64,000 bases of DNA from Leptospira congkakensis (GTDB lineage: Bacteria; Spirochaetota; Leptospiria; Leptospirales; Leptospiraceae): the NCBI RefSeq assembly GCF_004770265.1, contig NZ_RQGQ01000004.1, forward strand, positions 310,001 to 374,000, read 5' to 3'. The stretch's first letter is position 1. Every line of letters begins with the position of its first letter. The translations under genes and the position numbers were made by a program. Shown piece by piece: positions 26,942 through 35,450 of the stretch. The notes below the pieces were generated by a model that was given only the letters and a program-made list of their open reading frames with translations, was not told the DNA's origin and did no database searches.

Positions 26942-28526
26942 ACCAGTTGATTTACGAACCGTTCGAGTTTTTTCGAAAGATGACTTACCACCAGGTTTTA
27001 TGGTGGATACGGATCGTTTAGGTAGATGGAAACGTTTTAAACCATCCATTCTCCGCATTTACATTCTCAAAGAAATTTTGAGTCCATTCTTGGTGGCACT
27101 TTCCTTTTTCACAATGATTTATATGGCAGTAGCCATTCAGAAAATGATTGGTCTATTTGTTGGAAAGGGTGTCGATTTCTTCCGGCTTTTGGATTATATG
27201 GGATATGTTTTTGGAAATACGCTTCCCATGACAATTCCTATGGCTTGTCTTATGTCTGGAATTATGGCAGCAGGTCGTTTGTCTGGAGATTCTGAAATCA
27301 CGGCTATGCGAGCTTCTGGAGTTTCTTTTCCTTATATCTACTCAAACTTTTTAGTTTTTGGATTTTTAATGACCCTGATTGTAGGGTATTTGAATTTTTA
27401 TTTAGGACCAGAAAACACTCGTAAGATGAAGGATTTTGATAACTGGATTGCCACCTACAATCCGTTACTTGCCATTCAACCTGGTCAATTTTCGGGCGAT
27501 AAAACCCAAGATTTCTTTTCGGAAAAGGGAAGGACAATGTATTCCGGAGGCACCGATGAGGATGGAAATTTAAGTAATGTCCAAATTCGTGAGTGGTCTA
27601 TTTCTGCAGACGGAACCGATTTCATTATGGTAAATAATTTAGCGGTTCCTATGGGTGGATCCCGAATGTTACAAATCATCAATGCTAAAGAAGGTTACTT
27701 AGTTGAGAAAAAAAATCTAACTGGTGAATATGAAAAGTCCGTACGTCTTCGAAAAGGATATGTGATTGAGTGGGATCCTGAAACCAACGCCATTGGAATT
27801 ACAAATTTTATGGATGGGGAAATGGATTATAATACCCCAGCTAAAAAAGAATCAAAAACTCTTAGCATCAATGTAAAACCTGATACTTTTTCTTTACCGA
27901 TGTTAATCGAAATTAGAAATGCTATCGAATCGGAAGGTTTAGAAAATATACCTGGTTTAGAAATTCTAAAAGAATACGGACTATCGATTAAGGGTGTCGG
28001 TGGATTGAAACAAATGGTGGAGCAGTTTAAGTATGAAATACTTATGGGTGCAAGTAGCGGAAACCAAGAAGACATGGCACAGAAATTTGCACTCTTCACT
28101 CAATTATCCGAACTATTAAATGAATCCAAAAAAACTCTTACTGGCTTTAATGTAGAAATTCATAAGCGATTTGCGACTCCATTGTCTTGCCAGATATTTT
28201 TCTTTCTTTCTTTCCCTCTTGGTCTTGTCGTCAAAAGGTCGGGAAAAGGAATGAGTTTCACCCTAGCTGTTATTTTTCTCCTTATCTATTATACTTTTTT
28301 TATATTTGGATCGGGTATTTCCTATAAAGAGAATGTACCGGATTGGGTTGGACCATGGTCTGCAAATATTGTGATTGCAACCTTATCTATATACATTATG
28401 ATTTCACGCACTGATGCTAAGCTCCCAGAGTCGATTAGAAGCCGGTTAGGATTTTATTTCCGGTTTCGGGATCGCCTTGAGGAACGAGTCGAATTGATAA
28501 AAAATCGCTTCCGAAAAGGCAAATAA
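26934..28526 (+). CDS. LptF/LptG family permease
   Basis: This is an inner-membrane component of the type that, with LptB, extracts lipopolysaccharide for transport to the outer membrane. Typical features are the opening [19 protein letters not shown], the [30 protein letters not shown] coupling-helix region, and C-terminal membrane helices with [17 protein letters not shown]. At 530 aa it is longer than usual (about 360-400), owing to a larger periplasmic domain (about 160-400). The start is TTG 26934 with GGAAAA upstream, overlapping miaB by 8 bp; an ATG at 27000 is an alternative. Whether it is LptF or LptG is not decidable here. Confidence 0.9.
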   Translation: MSKPVDLRTVRVFSKDDLPPGFMVDTDRLGRWKRFKPSILRIYILKEILSPFLVALSFFTMIYMAVAIQKMIGLFVGKGVDFFRLLDYMGYVFGNTLPMTIPMACLMSGIMAAGRLSGDSEITAMRASGVSFPYIYSNFLVFGFLMTLIVGYLNFYLGPENTRKMKDFDNWIATYNPLLAIQPGQFSGDKTQDFFSEKGRTMYSGGTDEDGNLSNVQIREWSISADGTDFIMVNNLAVPMGGSRMLQIINAKEGYLVEKKNLTGEYEKSVRLRKGYVIEWDPETNAIGITNFMDGEMDYNTPAKKESKTLSINVKPDTFSLPMLIEIRNAIESEGLENIPGLEILKEYGLSIKGVGGLKQMVEQFKYEILMGASSGNQEDMAQKFALFTQLSELLNESKKTLTGFNVEIHKRFATPLSCQIFFFLSFPLGLVVKRSGKGMSFTLAVIFLLIYYTFFIFGSGISYKENVPDWVGPWSANIVIATLSIYIMISRTDAKLPESIRSRLGFYFRFRDRLEERVELIKNRFRKGK

Positions 28527-28584
28527 GATAAAATTTGCTAGAAAATTCCTCTCACTACGGTCCTATAGAATCAGTTGAAAATAC

Positions 28585-28590
28585 AGGAGA
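28585..28590 (+). promoter_or_regulatory. Strong SD that fixes a TTG start
   Basis: AGGAGA lies six bases before TTG 28597. No ATG or GTG is found in frame nearby, so this site supports the TTG as the real start of the coiled-coil gene. Confidence 0.75.
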
Positions 28591-28596
28591 TCTGGT

Positions 28597-29427
28597 TTGA
28601 AAACATCTTATATTTGGAATCTTTCGCATGGGCGCCCATTTCCGGTTGAGCTCTGGAAACATTCAAAAATCAAGATTCAAGTCAATCAAATGGACTTGAG
28701 TGAGATTGATCGCATTTCGATCACTCCTAATGACATTCATATTTTGTTTGTTCAAGTTTCACTTGCGGAATGGAAACAAATCCAACAAACCATAACTTCT
28801 TCATTTGAAGTAAGTCCTTATCTTTCTTTGATTCTAATTTCTTCGCCCGATGGTTCAGAACAAATCCAAGAATTAGTACAATCCCATCCCAAGTATTTGG
28901 TTTTGGAAAATCCACTTCATGTTCGTGAACTCAGAATGATTTTAGATAGAACCATCCAGTCGGAATCATATAAAGCAGCTGCCTTAGATATAGGTAATTC
29001 CTGTTTGGAAAACGTTGGATTCTTTGAAGGTGTTTTTTCTTTGGCCCATCAGGAATATGAAGAATCCAAAAAGGAAAACGAAGCTCTACGTTCTATTTTA
29101 AAATACGAAGAATTGGTCAAACGTTCTCAAGCTGGGATTAGTAATGCTTTAGAAAAAGTAAATGATATGAAAAATCAAGAGTTGATTGAACTTCATGAAC
29201 GTGTGAAAGCAAGTCAACAATTGGATGAACTTCGTGAAAAAGAGCTAAAACAAGCTCTAGAATTACAAAAAGCAACAGAACAAGTTTTGAATTATTCGCG
29301 AATTGAGGAAATGAATTTGGATAAAATTTTGAGAGCTCAAGATCGACTTTTTGAATATACCGAACAAGAAATTAAAGAACTCGTTGAAGAAAATAGATCT
29401 TTAAAAAAGAAACTTGGTTTGATTTAA
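28597..29427 (+). CDS. Receiver-like/coiled-coil protein, function unknown
   Basis: Translation begins at TTG 28597 behind a good SD. The first ~130 residues alternate hydrophobic strands and helices and end with a VLENPLHVRELRMIL stretch, reminiscent of the last strand and helix of a response-regulator receiver. No phosphoryl-acceptor Asp pattern is obvious. Residues ~150-276 are a long coiled coil (ESKKENEALRSILKYEELV and onward). There is no signal peptide, so it is cytoplasmic. It overlaps the convergent downstream gene by 4 bp. The receiver resemblance is weak and should be treated as a hypothesis. Confidence 0.7.
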   Translation: MKTSYIWNLSHGRPFPVELWKHSKIKIQVNQMDLSEIDRISITPNDIHILFVQVSLAEWKQIQQTITSSFEVSPYLSLILISSPDGSEQIQELVQSHPKYLVLENPLHVRELRMILDRTIQSESYKAAALDIGNSCLENVGFFEGVFSLAHQEYEESKKENEALRSILKYEELVKRSQAGISNALEKVNDMKNQELIELHERVKASQQLDELREKELKQALELQKATEQVLNYSRIEEMNLDKILRAQDRLFEYTEQEIKELVEENRSLKKKLGLI

Positions 29428-30230
29428 AAATCTTTTCCCACTTTTTCTTCTATGGCTGCGTATTCTTTGGAATCGCGTCCATAGTGAATTTCCGCAAATC
29501 GCAGTAAGTGTTTTTTCTTTAATCCTTTAAACTCGTAATACAACTCTTGATTTTTAGATTTAACGGCTGTTTGTTCCATTTTCTCATAAGATAATGCGAG
29601 GAGCCTATGTGGTTCAGCTTCTGTTTCATTTTTTGAAGTTAGTTCTATATACCGATGGGTAAAATCAATTACTTGTAAATAGTTTTTGAAGGCTTCTTGG
29701 TGTTTGATGTATTCTCTATAAATTCCAGATTTTAAATCCAAATAGGGTGCACTTTCTTTTACCTTTGGATTTTCAATTTTATCTAAAAAGTTCATTCCCT
29801 TAACTAATTTTCCTATGGTTTGAGTTCTTAAATCGAAAATTTGTTTTTGAAATTCCTTTTCTTTGTTATCTTTTCGAACTTGTTTTTGCCACTCATAACG
29901 ATCTTCGTAATAAATTTCTTTTTTGGAGTCTTCTCGATTTTTTTCGACGATTTTTCTACCTAATTCAAAATGTTCGATAGCACTGGAATATTCTTTGTTT
30001 GCTTCTTGCCAACGTTTTTGAGAATTCTTTTCATCAATCAAATTAAGAATTGGGATTGTTTCCAGTTTCCGAGAATCTTCACCCCAAGGAGATCCTGATT
30101 CTGGTGTTGTTGGCAGAATGGATTCCACCCGATTTTCTGTAATTGCAGATGGTTTCGTTTCTTTGGAACTAAGGGAATAAAATCCTAGGAAAGTCAAAGA
30201 AATCCAAAAAAATAAACTAGGAAATTTCAT
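29424..30230 (-). CDS. Exported helical protein, function unknown
   Basis: An N-terminal signal peptide (MKFPSLFFWISLTFLGFYSL) is followed by a P/S/T-rich linker. From about residue 70 to the end the protein is all-helical and highly charged, with aromatic-rich helices (YYEDRYEWQKQ) and TPR-like spacing in the second half. I do not recognise it. Leptospires have helical exported proteins in the flagellar sheath (FcpA, FcpB) and this has a broadly similar composition, but I see no motif that proves relation. It is divergent from mgsA, with a 51-bp gap. Confidence 0.7.
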   Translation of the reverse strand: MKFPSLFFWISLTFLGFYSLSSKETKPSAITENRVESILPTTPESGSPWGEDSRKLETIPILNLIDEKNSQKRWQEANKEYSSAIEHFELGRKIVEKNREDSKKEIYYEDRYEWQKQVRKDNKEKEFQKQIFDLRTQTIGKLVKGMNFLDKIENPKVKESAPYLDLKSGIYREYIKHQEAFKNYLQVIDFTHRYIELTSKNETEAEPHRLLALSYEKMEQTAVKSKNQELYYEFKGLKKKHLLRFAEIHYGRDSKEYAAIEEKVGKDF

Positions 30231-30281
30231 TTACAGGGAAACTTTCCTTGAATCCTAGATATTGGCAAGAACTATCAATCT

Positions 30282-30737
30282 ATGGTACTAATTCAAAGAA
30301 AAATGGAAATCACCAAAAAGATCGTTCTGATTGCTCATGATAACAGAAAAGAAGACTTACTCGATTGGGTAAAATACAATCGCGGCACTTTGAGCAAACA
30401 CCATCTCTCCGCCACGGGAACTACTGGAAAGTTAATCCATGAACAAATTGGCCTTCCTGTCTTCCGATTCATCTCAGGACCTCTCGGTGGCGACCAACAG
30501 ATTGGATCAAAAATTGTAGAAGATGGAATTGATTTTATGGTTTTTTTCTGGGATCCTCTATCTGCCCAACCACATGATCCAGACGTAAAAGCATTACTTC
30601 GTATTGCAGTATTGTATAATATTCCAATGGCTTGTAACAGATCCAGCGCCGATTTTTTAATTTCGTCACCTCTTATGGAAACTGAATACAATAGGCAGTT
30701 GATTGATTATGGATCAAGACTACCCGCAAAAGCATAA
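30282..30737 (+). CDS. mgsA: Methylglyoxal synthase
   Basis: MgsA converts dihydroxyacetone phosphate to methylglyoxal and phosphate, a bypass that relieves sugar-phosphate stress. The family blocks are IVLIAHDNRK (catalytic His), ATGTTG (phosphate binding), SGPLGGDQQIG (catalytic Asp) and FFWDPLSAQPHDPDVKALLRI. Length of 144-151 aa is normal. The ATG at 30303 (MEITKK) is also a plausible start and is nearer the conserved core; neither has a strong SD. Confidence 0.95.
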   Translation: MVLIQRKMEITKKIVLIAHDNRKEDLLDWVKYNRGTLSKHHLSATGTTGKLIHEQIGLPVFRFISGPLGGDQQIGSKIVEDGIDFMVFFWDPLSAQPHDPDVKALLRIAVLYNIPMACNRSSADFLISSPLMETEYNRQLIDYGSRLPAKA

Positions 30738-30753
30738 GCCTAAACTACACTAA

Positions 30754-31314
30754 ATGAACTGGTTCCCGTTCCAAAAGAAAAGGCAAAGTATCCTAATTTC
30801 GAAAGATGTCATCACTAGAATTGAGGAAGAATCGATAAAACAAGGAAAACCTCAAGTTTTGTTTGTGGAACTCAAACGAAATCAAGATGGTTTGGGTAAT
30901 GTTCTCGTTGGTTTTGCAGATAAAAATATTACAGACATTGGTTTTATACGATTTCCTAATAAAAAAATGGAATCTATTCTTTCGTTAGGTGAACTACGAT
31001 TCGAATTTGGAAAATTCTATTTTTACCCTAATGTTGATTTAGAATGGAAAAATACACCAAAGCCAAACATCTACCAGATAACTTCAAATTATGAATTTTC
31101 ATCGGAACCAATTTATCTGGAAGCCGAAAATTTTTTTCGGTTGCGTCGAGAGCTAAAAGAATGTTTTCAAAGGGAAGGCGTACATTCTGTATTTTTTAAA
31201 AAGAATATTTGCCAACTGGAAATTTCAAATTTGAATCAAACGATAGAAGAACGAATCTCTGAAGAGATTCTTACTTACCTTTCTTCTCTTTACCAGAGTC
31301 CGTGGGTAGAATGA
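30754..31314 (+). CDS. HesB/Nfu_N-like protein lacking metal cysteines
   Basis: I do not recognise a named family with certainty. Residues ~12-100 have the spacing of a HesB/IscA fold (LISKDVITRIEEESIKQGKPQVLFVEL, then a LGELRFEFGKFYFYPN end). Residues ~108-180 resemble the Nfu N-terminal domain (TPKPNIYQI, then RRELKECFQREGVHSVFF). The clustered cysteines that bind Fe-S in IscA and Nfu are absent: only two separated Cys are seen in the second half. The gene follows mgsA by 16 bp and overlaps the convergent TPR gene by 44 bp. The product is cytoplasmic. The domain reading is inference. Confidence 0.6.
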   Translation: MNWFPFQKKRQSILISKDVITRIEEESIKQGKPQVLFVELKRNQDGLGNVLVGFADKNITDIGFIRFPNKKMESILSLGELRFEFGKFYFYPNVDLEWKNTPKPNIYQITSNYEFSSEPIYLEAENFFRLRRELKECFQREGVHSVFFKKNICQLEISNLNQTIEERISEEILTYLSSLYQSPWVE

Positions 31315-33307
31315 CATCATCTCCAGTAGCCAGTTCTTTTTCCCAACCTCGAACATTTGGTTTTACAGAAGAAATCGATTTCCCAAGTTCTGTGATGACT
31401 CCCTGAAATAGGGTATTTCCTTTTCTTTGAAACTCTAATTTAGAATCTTTTTTTAAGCCGTCATCTTTTCCGAGAGAAACAATCACTTCGTCTTTTTTAA
31501 TTTTGAGAATTTTACCTTCTTTCGGAAGAATTTCTCTAATTCGTTCACCAATACGATGGATCACTGTAGGCAAACTATCTCTACCTCTCTGGTTTGTGGA
31601 CCAAGTGGCAATGTCTCGTAAACTATCTCTATCATAAAGAGAAACATCTACGCGGATGTCCCCATCTTTAATCTGATACTTACCATGAACGATATATCGA
31701 ATTTTAACAGCATTCCTGCGTTTGGTATCTAAAAGATGTAAGTCATCAATTGCAAAAGGAAGGGTTTGTGAGAATGGATGGAAACTTGATTCTTTCAAAA
31801 GCCCACGAATTTGGTTAAATTCATTCCCATCAATAACACGTACTGATTGTATTTGTTTTAAGTTATAACGAATCGCCTCTCCAAGTAATCTTCCCGCTTG
31901 TAAATGGTAAGGAAATGGCAAACTAGACTCCAAATCGAAAACATAAACTTCGGGACTGAAACGAACTGTATTTTCTTGGATTAAGTTTGGATCGATTTGG
32001 AGATAACCTTCTCTAAATTCAATAGACTCTTTAAGGTTTTTAATAGAAAATTCTAGTTTGTTTTGGAGTTTGAAGGAGTTTGGATCTTCTTCCCGTAATC
32101 TTAATAATAAATTTGTATATTTTACTGCTTCACCAGTTTGGTTATAAAACTCTAGTAACTCCTTTCGGATAACGGGAGTTTGTGGGCTTAGGTCTTTTGC
32201 TCTTTTCAAATGAAATAGTGAACTTTTGTGATAAAAGGAATATTTTTCGGAATAAAACCGATCTCTTCGGTAATCTCCAAGTTCTCTTCGAAGTTTTGAT
32301 TCTTCTTTTTCTGAAGCAATCGAATATTCTTCTGCTTCAAAACGTAATAGTTCATCTAAGTCATCTAGTTGTAGGGCTCTACGGTAATGATAGGTTGCAA
32401 ATTTTGTTTCTCCCAATTCCCAAGCTAAATTTGCTTCTAAGCTATGATAAAGTTGGTTGTCTGGAAATTCTCTAGCTAATTCGTATATGGTTCGAAATGC
32501 ACGTCTTTTCATTTCTTTGTTAGATGTAAAATTTGACAAAATGATATCGTGATATACCGAATAGAAACGTGCCATTTCTCCCTTGGGATCAAGGTTTAGA
32601 GAATTTTGAAGGGTTTCTTCTACAATTGGCAATACCGATTTTAATTGATTCGGATGAAAATAGTTTTGATACAAAAGAACTTTTGCCTTAAATGCAAAAC
32701 CTTCTGGATCGTTTGGTTCTTTTTTTGTATAAGAATCAATAGAATTATAAGAATCGTTAAAGTTCTGTTTGGTGAAGTAAAGTTCAGCCAACATTCGTAG
32801 TAAATCAGGAGGTTCTTCTAATTTTGTTCCTAAAGTTTTGATTTTATAAATTGCTGAATCCAGTTTCCCTTGTTTTTGTAGGGACTTTGCTTCTGTGATA
32901 CGTAATGCTGTGTGGTTTGGATATTCGATAAGTAAAGGATCAATCAGTTTAGCGATTGCATTAAAATCAGAATCTAATAAATAAATTCCAGAAAGGCCAG
33001 TGACTGCTGGAATGTGTTTGGGTTCTCGATCTAAAATTTCTAAATAAAACTTTTTACTTTCACGAAAAGCTCCCAGTTTAAAACTACAATCAGCTACACC
33101 CAGTTTGGCATCTATGGAGTTGCGGTTCTTTTGTAAGGCAGATTGGTAAAACTGAATGGCTTTTCGGCAATTGTTTTCCGATTGGAGACGTTTGCCTTCA
33201 CCTATATCTTCTAAAGCATTTGGTTCTGCCATGAGAAAGGAAACAGAGACAAAAAAAACAAATCCAAACAAACGGAAATAAATAGATTTAACGAGGTTCT
33301 GGAACAA
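31271..33307 (-). CDS. Secreted TPR protein with FlgT/CsgG-like C-terminus
   Basis: I start this gene at TTG 33307, which has AGGAGG five bases upstream and gives a proper signal peptide (MFQNLVKSIYFRLFGF, cut near LMAEP). An ATG 30 bases further upstream would lie deeper in the previous gene. Residues ~25-330 are TPR repeats. The C-terminal ~230 residues combine an alpha/beta domain (RYIVHGKYQIKDGDIRVDVSLYD) resembling CsgG/TolB N-terminal folds with a small beta domain (KILKIKKDEVIVSLGKDDGLKKDSKLEF) like the FlgT C-terminal domain. A periplasmic scaffold role is inferred. It overlaps the preceding NHL/VWA gene by 20 bp. Confidence 0.8.
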   Translation of the reverse strand: MFQNLVKSIYFRLFGFVFFVSVSFLMAEPNALEDIGEGKRLQSENNCRKAIQFYQSALQKNRNSIDAKLGVADCSFKLGAFRESKKFYLEILDREPKHIPAVTGLSGIYLLDSDFNAIAKLIDPLLIEYPNHTALRITEAKSLQKQGKLDSAIYKIKTLGTKLEEPPDLLRMLAELYFTKQNFNDSYNSIDSYTKKEPNDPEGFAFKAKVLLYQNYFHPNQLKSVLPIVEETLQNSLNLDPKGEMARFYSVYHDIILSNFTSNKEMKRRAFRTIYELAREFPDNQLYHSLEANLAWELGETKFATYHYRRALQLDDLDELLRFEAEEYSIASEKEESKLRRELGDYRRDRFYSEKYSFYHKSSLFHLKRAKDLSPQTPVIRKELLEFYNQTGEAVKYTNLLLRLREEDPNSFKLQNKLEFSIKNLKESIEFREGYLQIDPNLIQENTVRFSPEVYVFDLESSLPFPYHLQAGRLLGEAIRYNLKQIQSVRVIDGNEFNQIRGLLKESSFHPFSQTLPFAIDDLHLLDTKRRNAVKIRYIVHGKYQIKDGDIRVDVSLYDRDSLRDIATWSTNQRGRDSLPTVIHRIGERIREILPKEGKILKIKKDEVIVSLGKDDGLKKDSKLEFQRKGNTLFQGVITELGKSISSVKPNVRGWEKELATGDDVILPTDSGKEKKGK

Positions 33308-35321
33308 AATATCCTCCTTCGTCTCTACCTTTAACACCTCGGTGTTCTACACCAATGGCAAGTTTAATGTATCTGTTGATTAATTCTGGATTTGTATCCG
33401 TTTTATAAGATAAAATATAACGGTAATCTATATGTGATTTTAGTTTTTTGTAAAGGTCTCGTTCTTCACCTTCGCCATCCAAAACAATATAGCGTCCGTT
33501 TGTTGGTCCCGTCATATCCGACCAAGATTCTTCTAAGCTGGGATTGGGATTTACAGTTAAAACATAAATCGGTATGGAATGTGCTTTGGAAAAAGCAACA
33601 ATTCTCGATTTTTGATATTGTAAAAAACTATCCTCTCTACTTTCCCCTGAAACCAAATAAACTAGAGCTTTAGGGCCTGTTTCTAAAGATAACTTTTGTA
33701 AGGCTGCAATACTTGCTTTTCCGAAATTGTATTTTTCTTCTGAAACACTATCTCTAATTTTAGCAAGGATGTCTCGTAAGGATACCGTCTCTGGTAATAC
33801 TAAATTGCTATCTTTCCCAGCTCTGTATAGGCTGATTTTGTCTGTATCGCGAAGAGATCGAAAGAAAGGGAAAAGTCCATCTTCTAAGGATAATTTTCCT
33901 TTTTTTAAACCATCACTATTTTCATAAACCATCGCTACAGATAGTTTATCATTTAATTTGTTTTTTCTAGCTAAGGAAAAAAGCGGTGTCATGTTATCAT
34001 TTTCAAAAATTCGAAAACTCAAACGGTCGATTCCAACAATTTCTTTTCCGGCACGATTACGAACTCGAGTATAGATATGAATGTCCGGAAATCCAGATGT
34101 ATCAATGGATTCAATTTTTAAATCTAAATTGGTGAGAAGGTTGTTTTTTTGCGAAAAAATATCAATTCTATGTTTTCCAAAGTCAACAAAATACAAACTT
34201 CCTGTGGAATCCATATTGGTGGAAAAGGGACGAAACAAAACTCGATAAACACCTTTTTTGTCTCGAAATTTGTTTTGTTGTTTCCATTCACCATGTAACA
34301 ATGAATAGGTCCAAATTCCGGTTAACTCGTCTGTTAAAAAAATCTGATTATCAAGAATGCGAATGCTTCTTGGTTTTTTCCATTCAGGTTTTTCAATGGT
34401 ATCTAAAGTGTTTCCATCTCCATCAAATACAATCACTCTTAGGTTTTCTTTATCTACAACATAAATCTTATTATCGTGAACGGTAATTCCAGATGGATTC
34501 GCCAGTTTGGAACGTCCCGATCCCTGTAGTTCTAAAATAAATTTTCCATTGGAGTTGAATTTTTGAATCCTTGCATTCCCAGAATCGGCTACATAAATGT
34601 TTCCATTGGGTTCAATAAAAATAGAGGAGGGGCCTCTAAACTGTCCTTGTCCTTTTCCGGAACCGCCGAAGGAGGAAATGAAACTTCCAGACAAATCAAA
34701 AATTAAGATCTCATCGCGGACAAAGTCTGCTACATAAACTTTTTCGTTATAGTAGGCTAAGGAAACAGGACGATCTAACTTTCGAGTGATTCCACCTCTC
34801 CAATTGGAGATTGGTGTACCTGCCGCATTGAACTTAATAATATTTGAAGTATCAAATCCTGCTACGTAGAAATTCCCATCTTCATCAAAAGTAATATCTA
34901 CTGGATTACGAAATCTATATCCTCGAATTGAATCACCTTCAATAGTTTTAAAATATACTTTTTCTTTATCTGTGACCCCACCGGCAATGGCGAGGCGAAG
35001 TGCTTCAATTTTGTTTACGATTAATAGATCATTTTTGGCTTTTGAAGTTAGAATTTCTAATTCATCCAGTGCTTCTTCCCATTCGCCTAACAAATAGTAA
35101 TTGTTGGCAAGTTCTAACCTAGCCAAATGGAAATCTTTCTTTAAATTAACAGCTTTTTGAAATCGTTCTTTCGCTGCGGAATACTCTCTTAAATTTTTAT
35201 AAGTGAGGCCGCGTTTGAATTCTTCCTTGGCATTCTCTTCCCCCAAGGAAAAGTTGGGAAAGTCCAGAGGGAAAATTTGTGTGCTCACCAATAGAAAGAC
35301 AAACGATAGTAACTTTCTCAA
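33288..35321 (-). CDS. Secreted TPR-NHL-von Willebrand A protein
   Basis: The likely start is TTG 35321, with GGAGG (35330-35334) eight bases upstream, giving a signal peptide (MRKLLSFVFLLVSTQIFPLDFP). Upstream in-frame codons to 35573 run into the divergent prfC region and lack a signal. Order: a short TPR region (about 35-110); a six-bladed NHL beta-propeller (about 135-400; repeats such as YVADSGNARIQKFNSNGKF); an Ig-like strand region; and a von Willebrand A domain (about 470-660) with a degenerate metal site. A pairing with the next gene is likely, since they overlap by 20 bp. Function unknown; surface or periplasmic protein interaction is inferred. Confidence 0.8.
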   Translation of the reverse strand: MRKLLSFVFLLVSTQIFPLDFPNFSLGEENAKEEFKRGLTYKNLREYSAAKERFQKAVNLKKDFHLARLELANNYYLLGEWEEALDELEILTSKAKNDLLIVNKIEALRLAIAGGVTDKEKVYFKTIEGDSIRGYRFRNPVDITFDEDGNFYVAGFDTSNIIKFNAAGTPISNWRGGITRKLDRPVSLAYYNEKVYVADFVRDEILIFDLSGSFISSFGGSGKGQGQFRGPSSIFIEPNGNIYVADSGNARIQKFNSNGKFILELQGSGRSKLANPSGITVHDNKIYVVDKENLRVIVFDGDGNTLDTIEKPEWKKPRSIRILDNQIFLTDELTGIWTYSLLHGEWKQQNKFRDKKGVYRVLFRPFSTNMDSTGSLYFVDFGKHRIDIFSQKNNLLTNLDLKIESIDTSGFPDIHIYTRVRNRAGKEIVGIDRLSFRIFENDNMTPLFSLARKNKLNDKLSVAMVYENSDGLKKGKLSLEDGLFPFFRSLRDTDKISLYRAGKDSNLVLPETVSLRDILAKIRDSVSEEKYNFGKASIAALQKLSLETGPKALVYLVSGESREDSFLQYQKSRIVAFSKAHSIPIYVLTVNPNPSLEESWSDMTGPTNGRYIVLDGEGEERDLYKKLKSHIDYRYILSYKTDTNPELINRYIKLAIGVEHRGVKGRDEGGYFVPEPR
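33313..33318 (-). promoter_or_regulatory. SD that fixes TTG start of TPR gene
   Basis: AGGAGG on the minus strand lies five bases before TTG 33307, inside the 3' end of the NHL/VWA gene. It supports the TTG start over the upstream ATG at 33337. Confidence 0.75.
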
Positions 35322-35329
35322 AGACACTC

Positions 35330-35334
35330 CCTCC
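35330..35334 (-). promoter_or_regulatory. SD that fixes TTG start of NHL/VWA gene
   Basis: GGAGG on the minus strand sits eight bases before TTG 35321, which opens the signal peptide. The in-frame GTG at 35327 is only two bases from the SD and is less likely. Confidence 0.7.
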
Positions 35335-35340
35335 ACCCCC

Positions 35341-35369
35341 AATCTAATGGGACATAATCTACAAGTCAA
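35341..35369 (-). promoter_or_regulatory. Possible sigma70-type promoter of NHL/VWA operon
   Basis: On the minus strand, TTGACT (35364-35369) and TAGATT (35341-35346) are separated by 17 bp. The transcription start would fall close to the SD, giving a very short leader. This rests only on matches to the consensus. Confidence 0.35.
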
Positions 35370-35450
35370 CACCTTCCTTAGGATTTGGAGCCTAAGTTTC
35401 CTCTTTATTCTCGACAGAATCTTAAATTTAAACAGCATGGAACTCAAGTT

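Noticed and set aside
29424..30230. Assignment to the flagellar coiling proteins FcpA/FcpB
   Set aside because: Only general helical composition and export match; no shared motif could be pointed to.
35385..35450. Longer start for prfC
   Set aside because: Codons before 35451 have no RF3 likeness, and they intrude on the shared divergent region.
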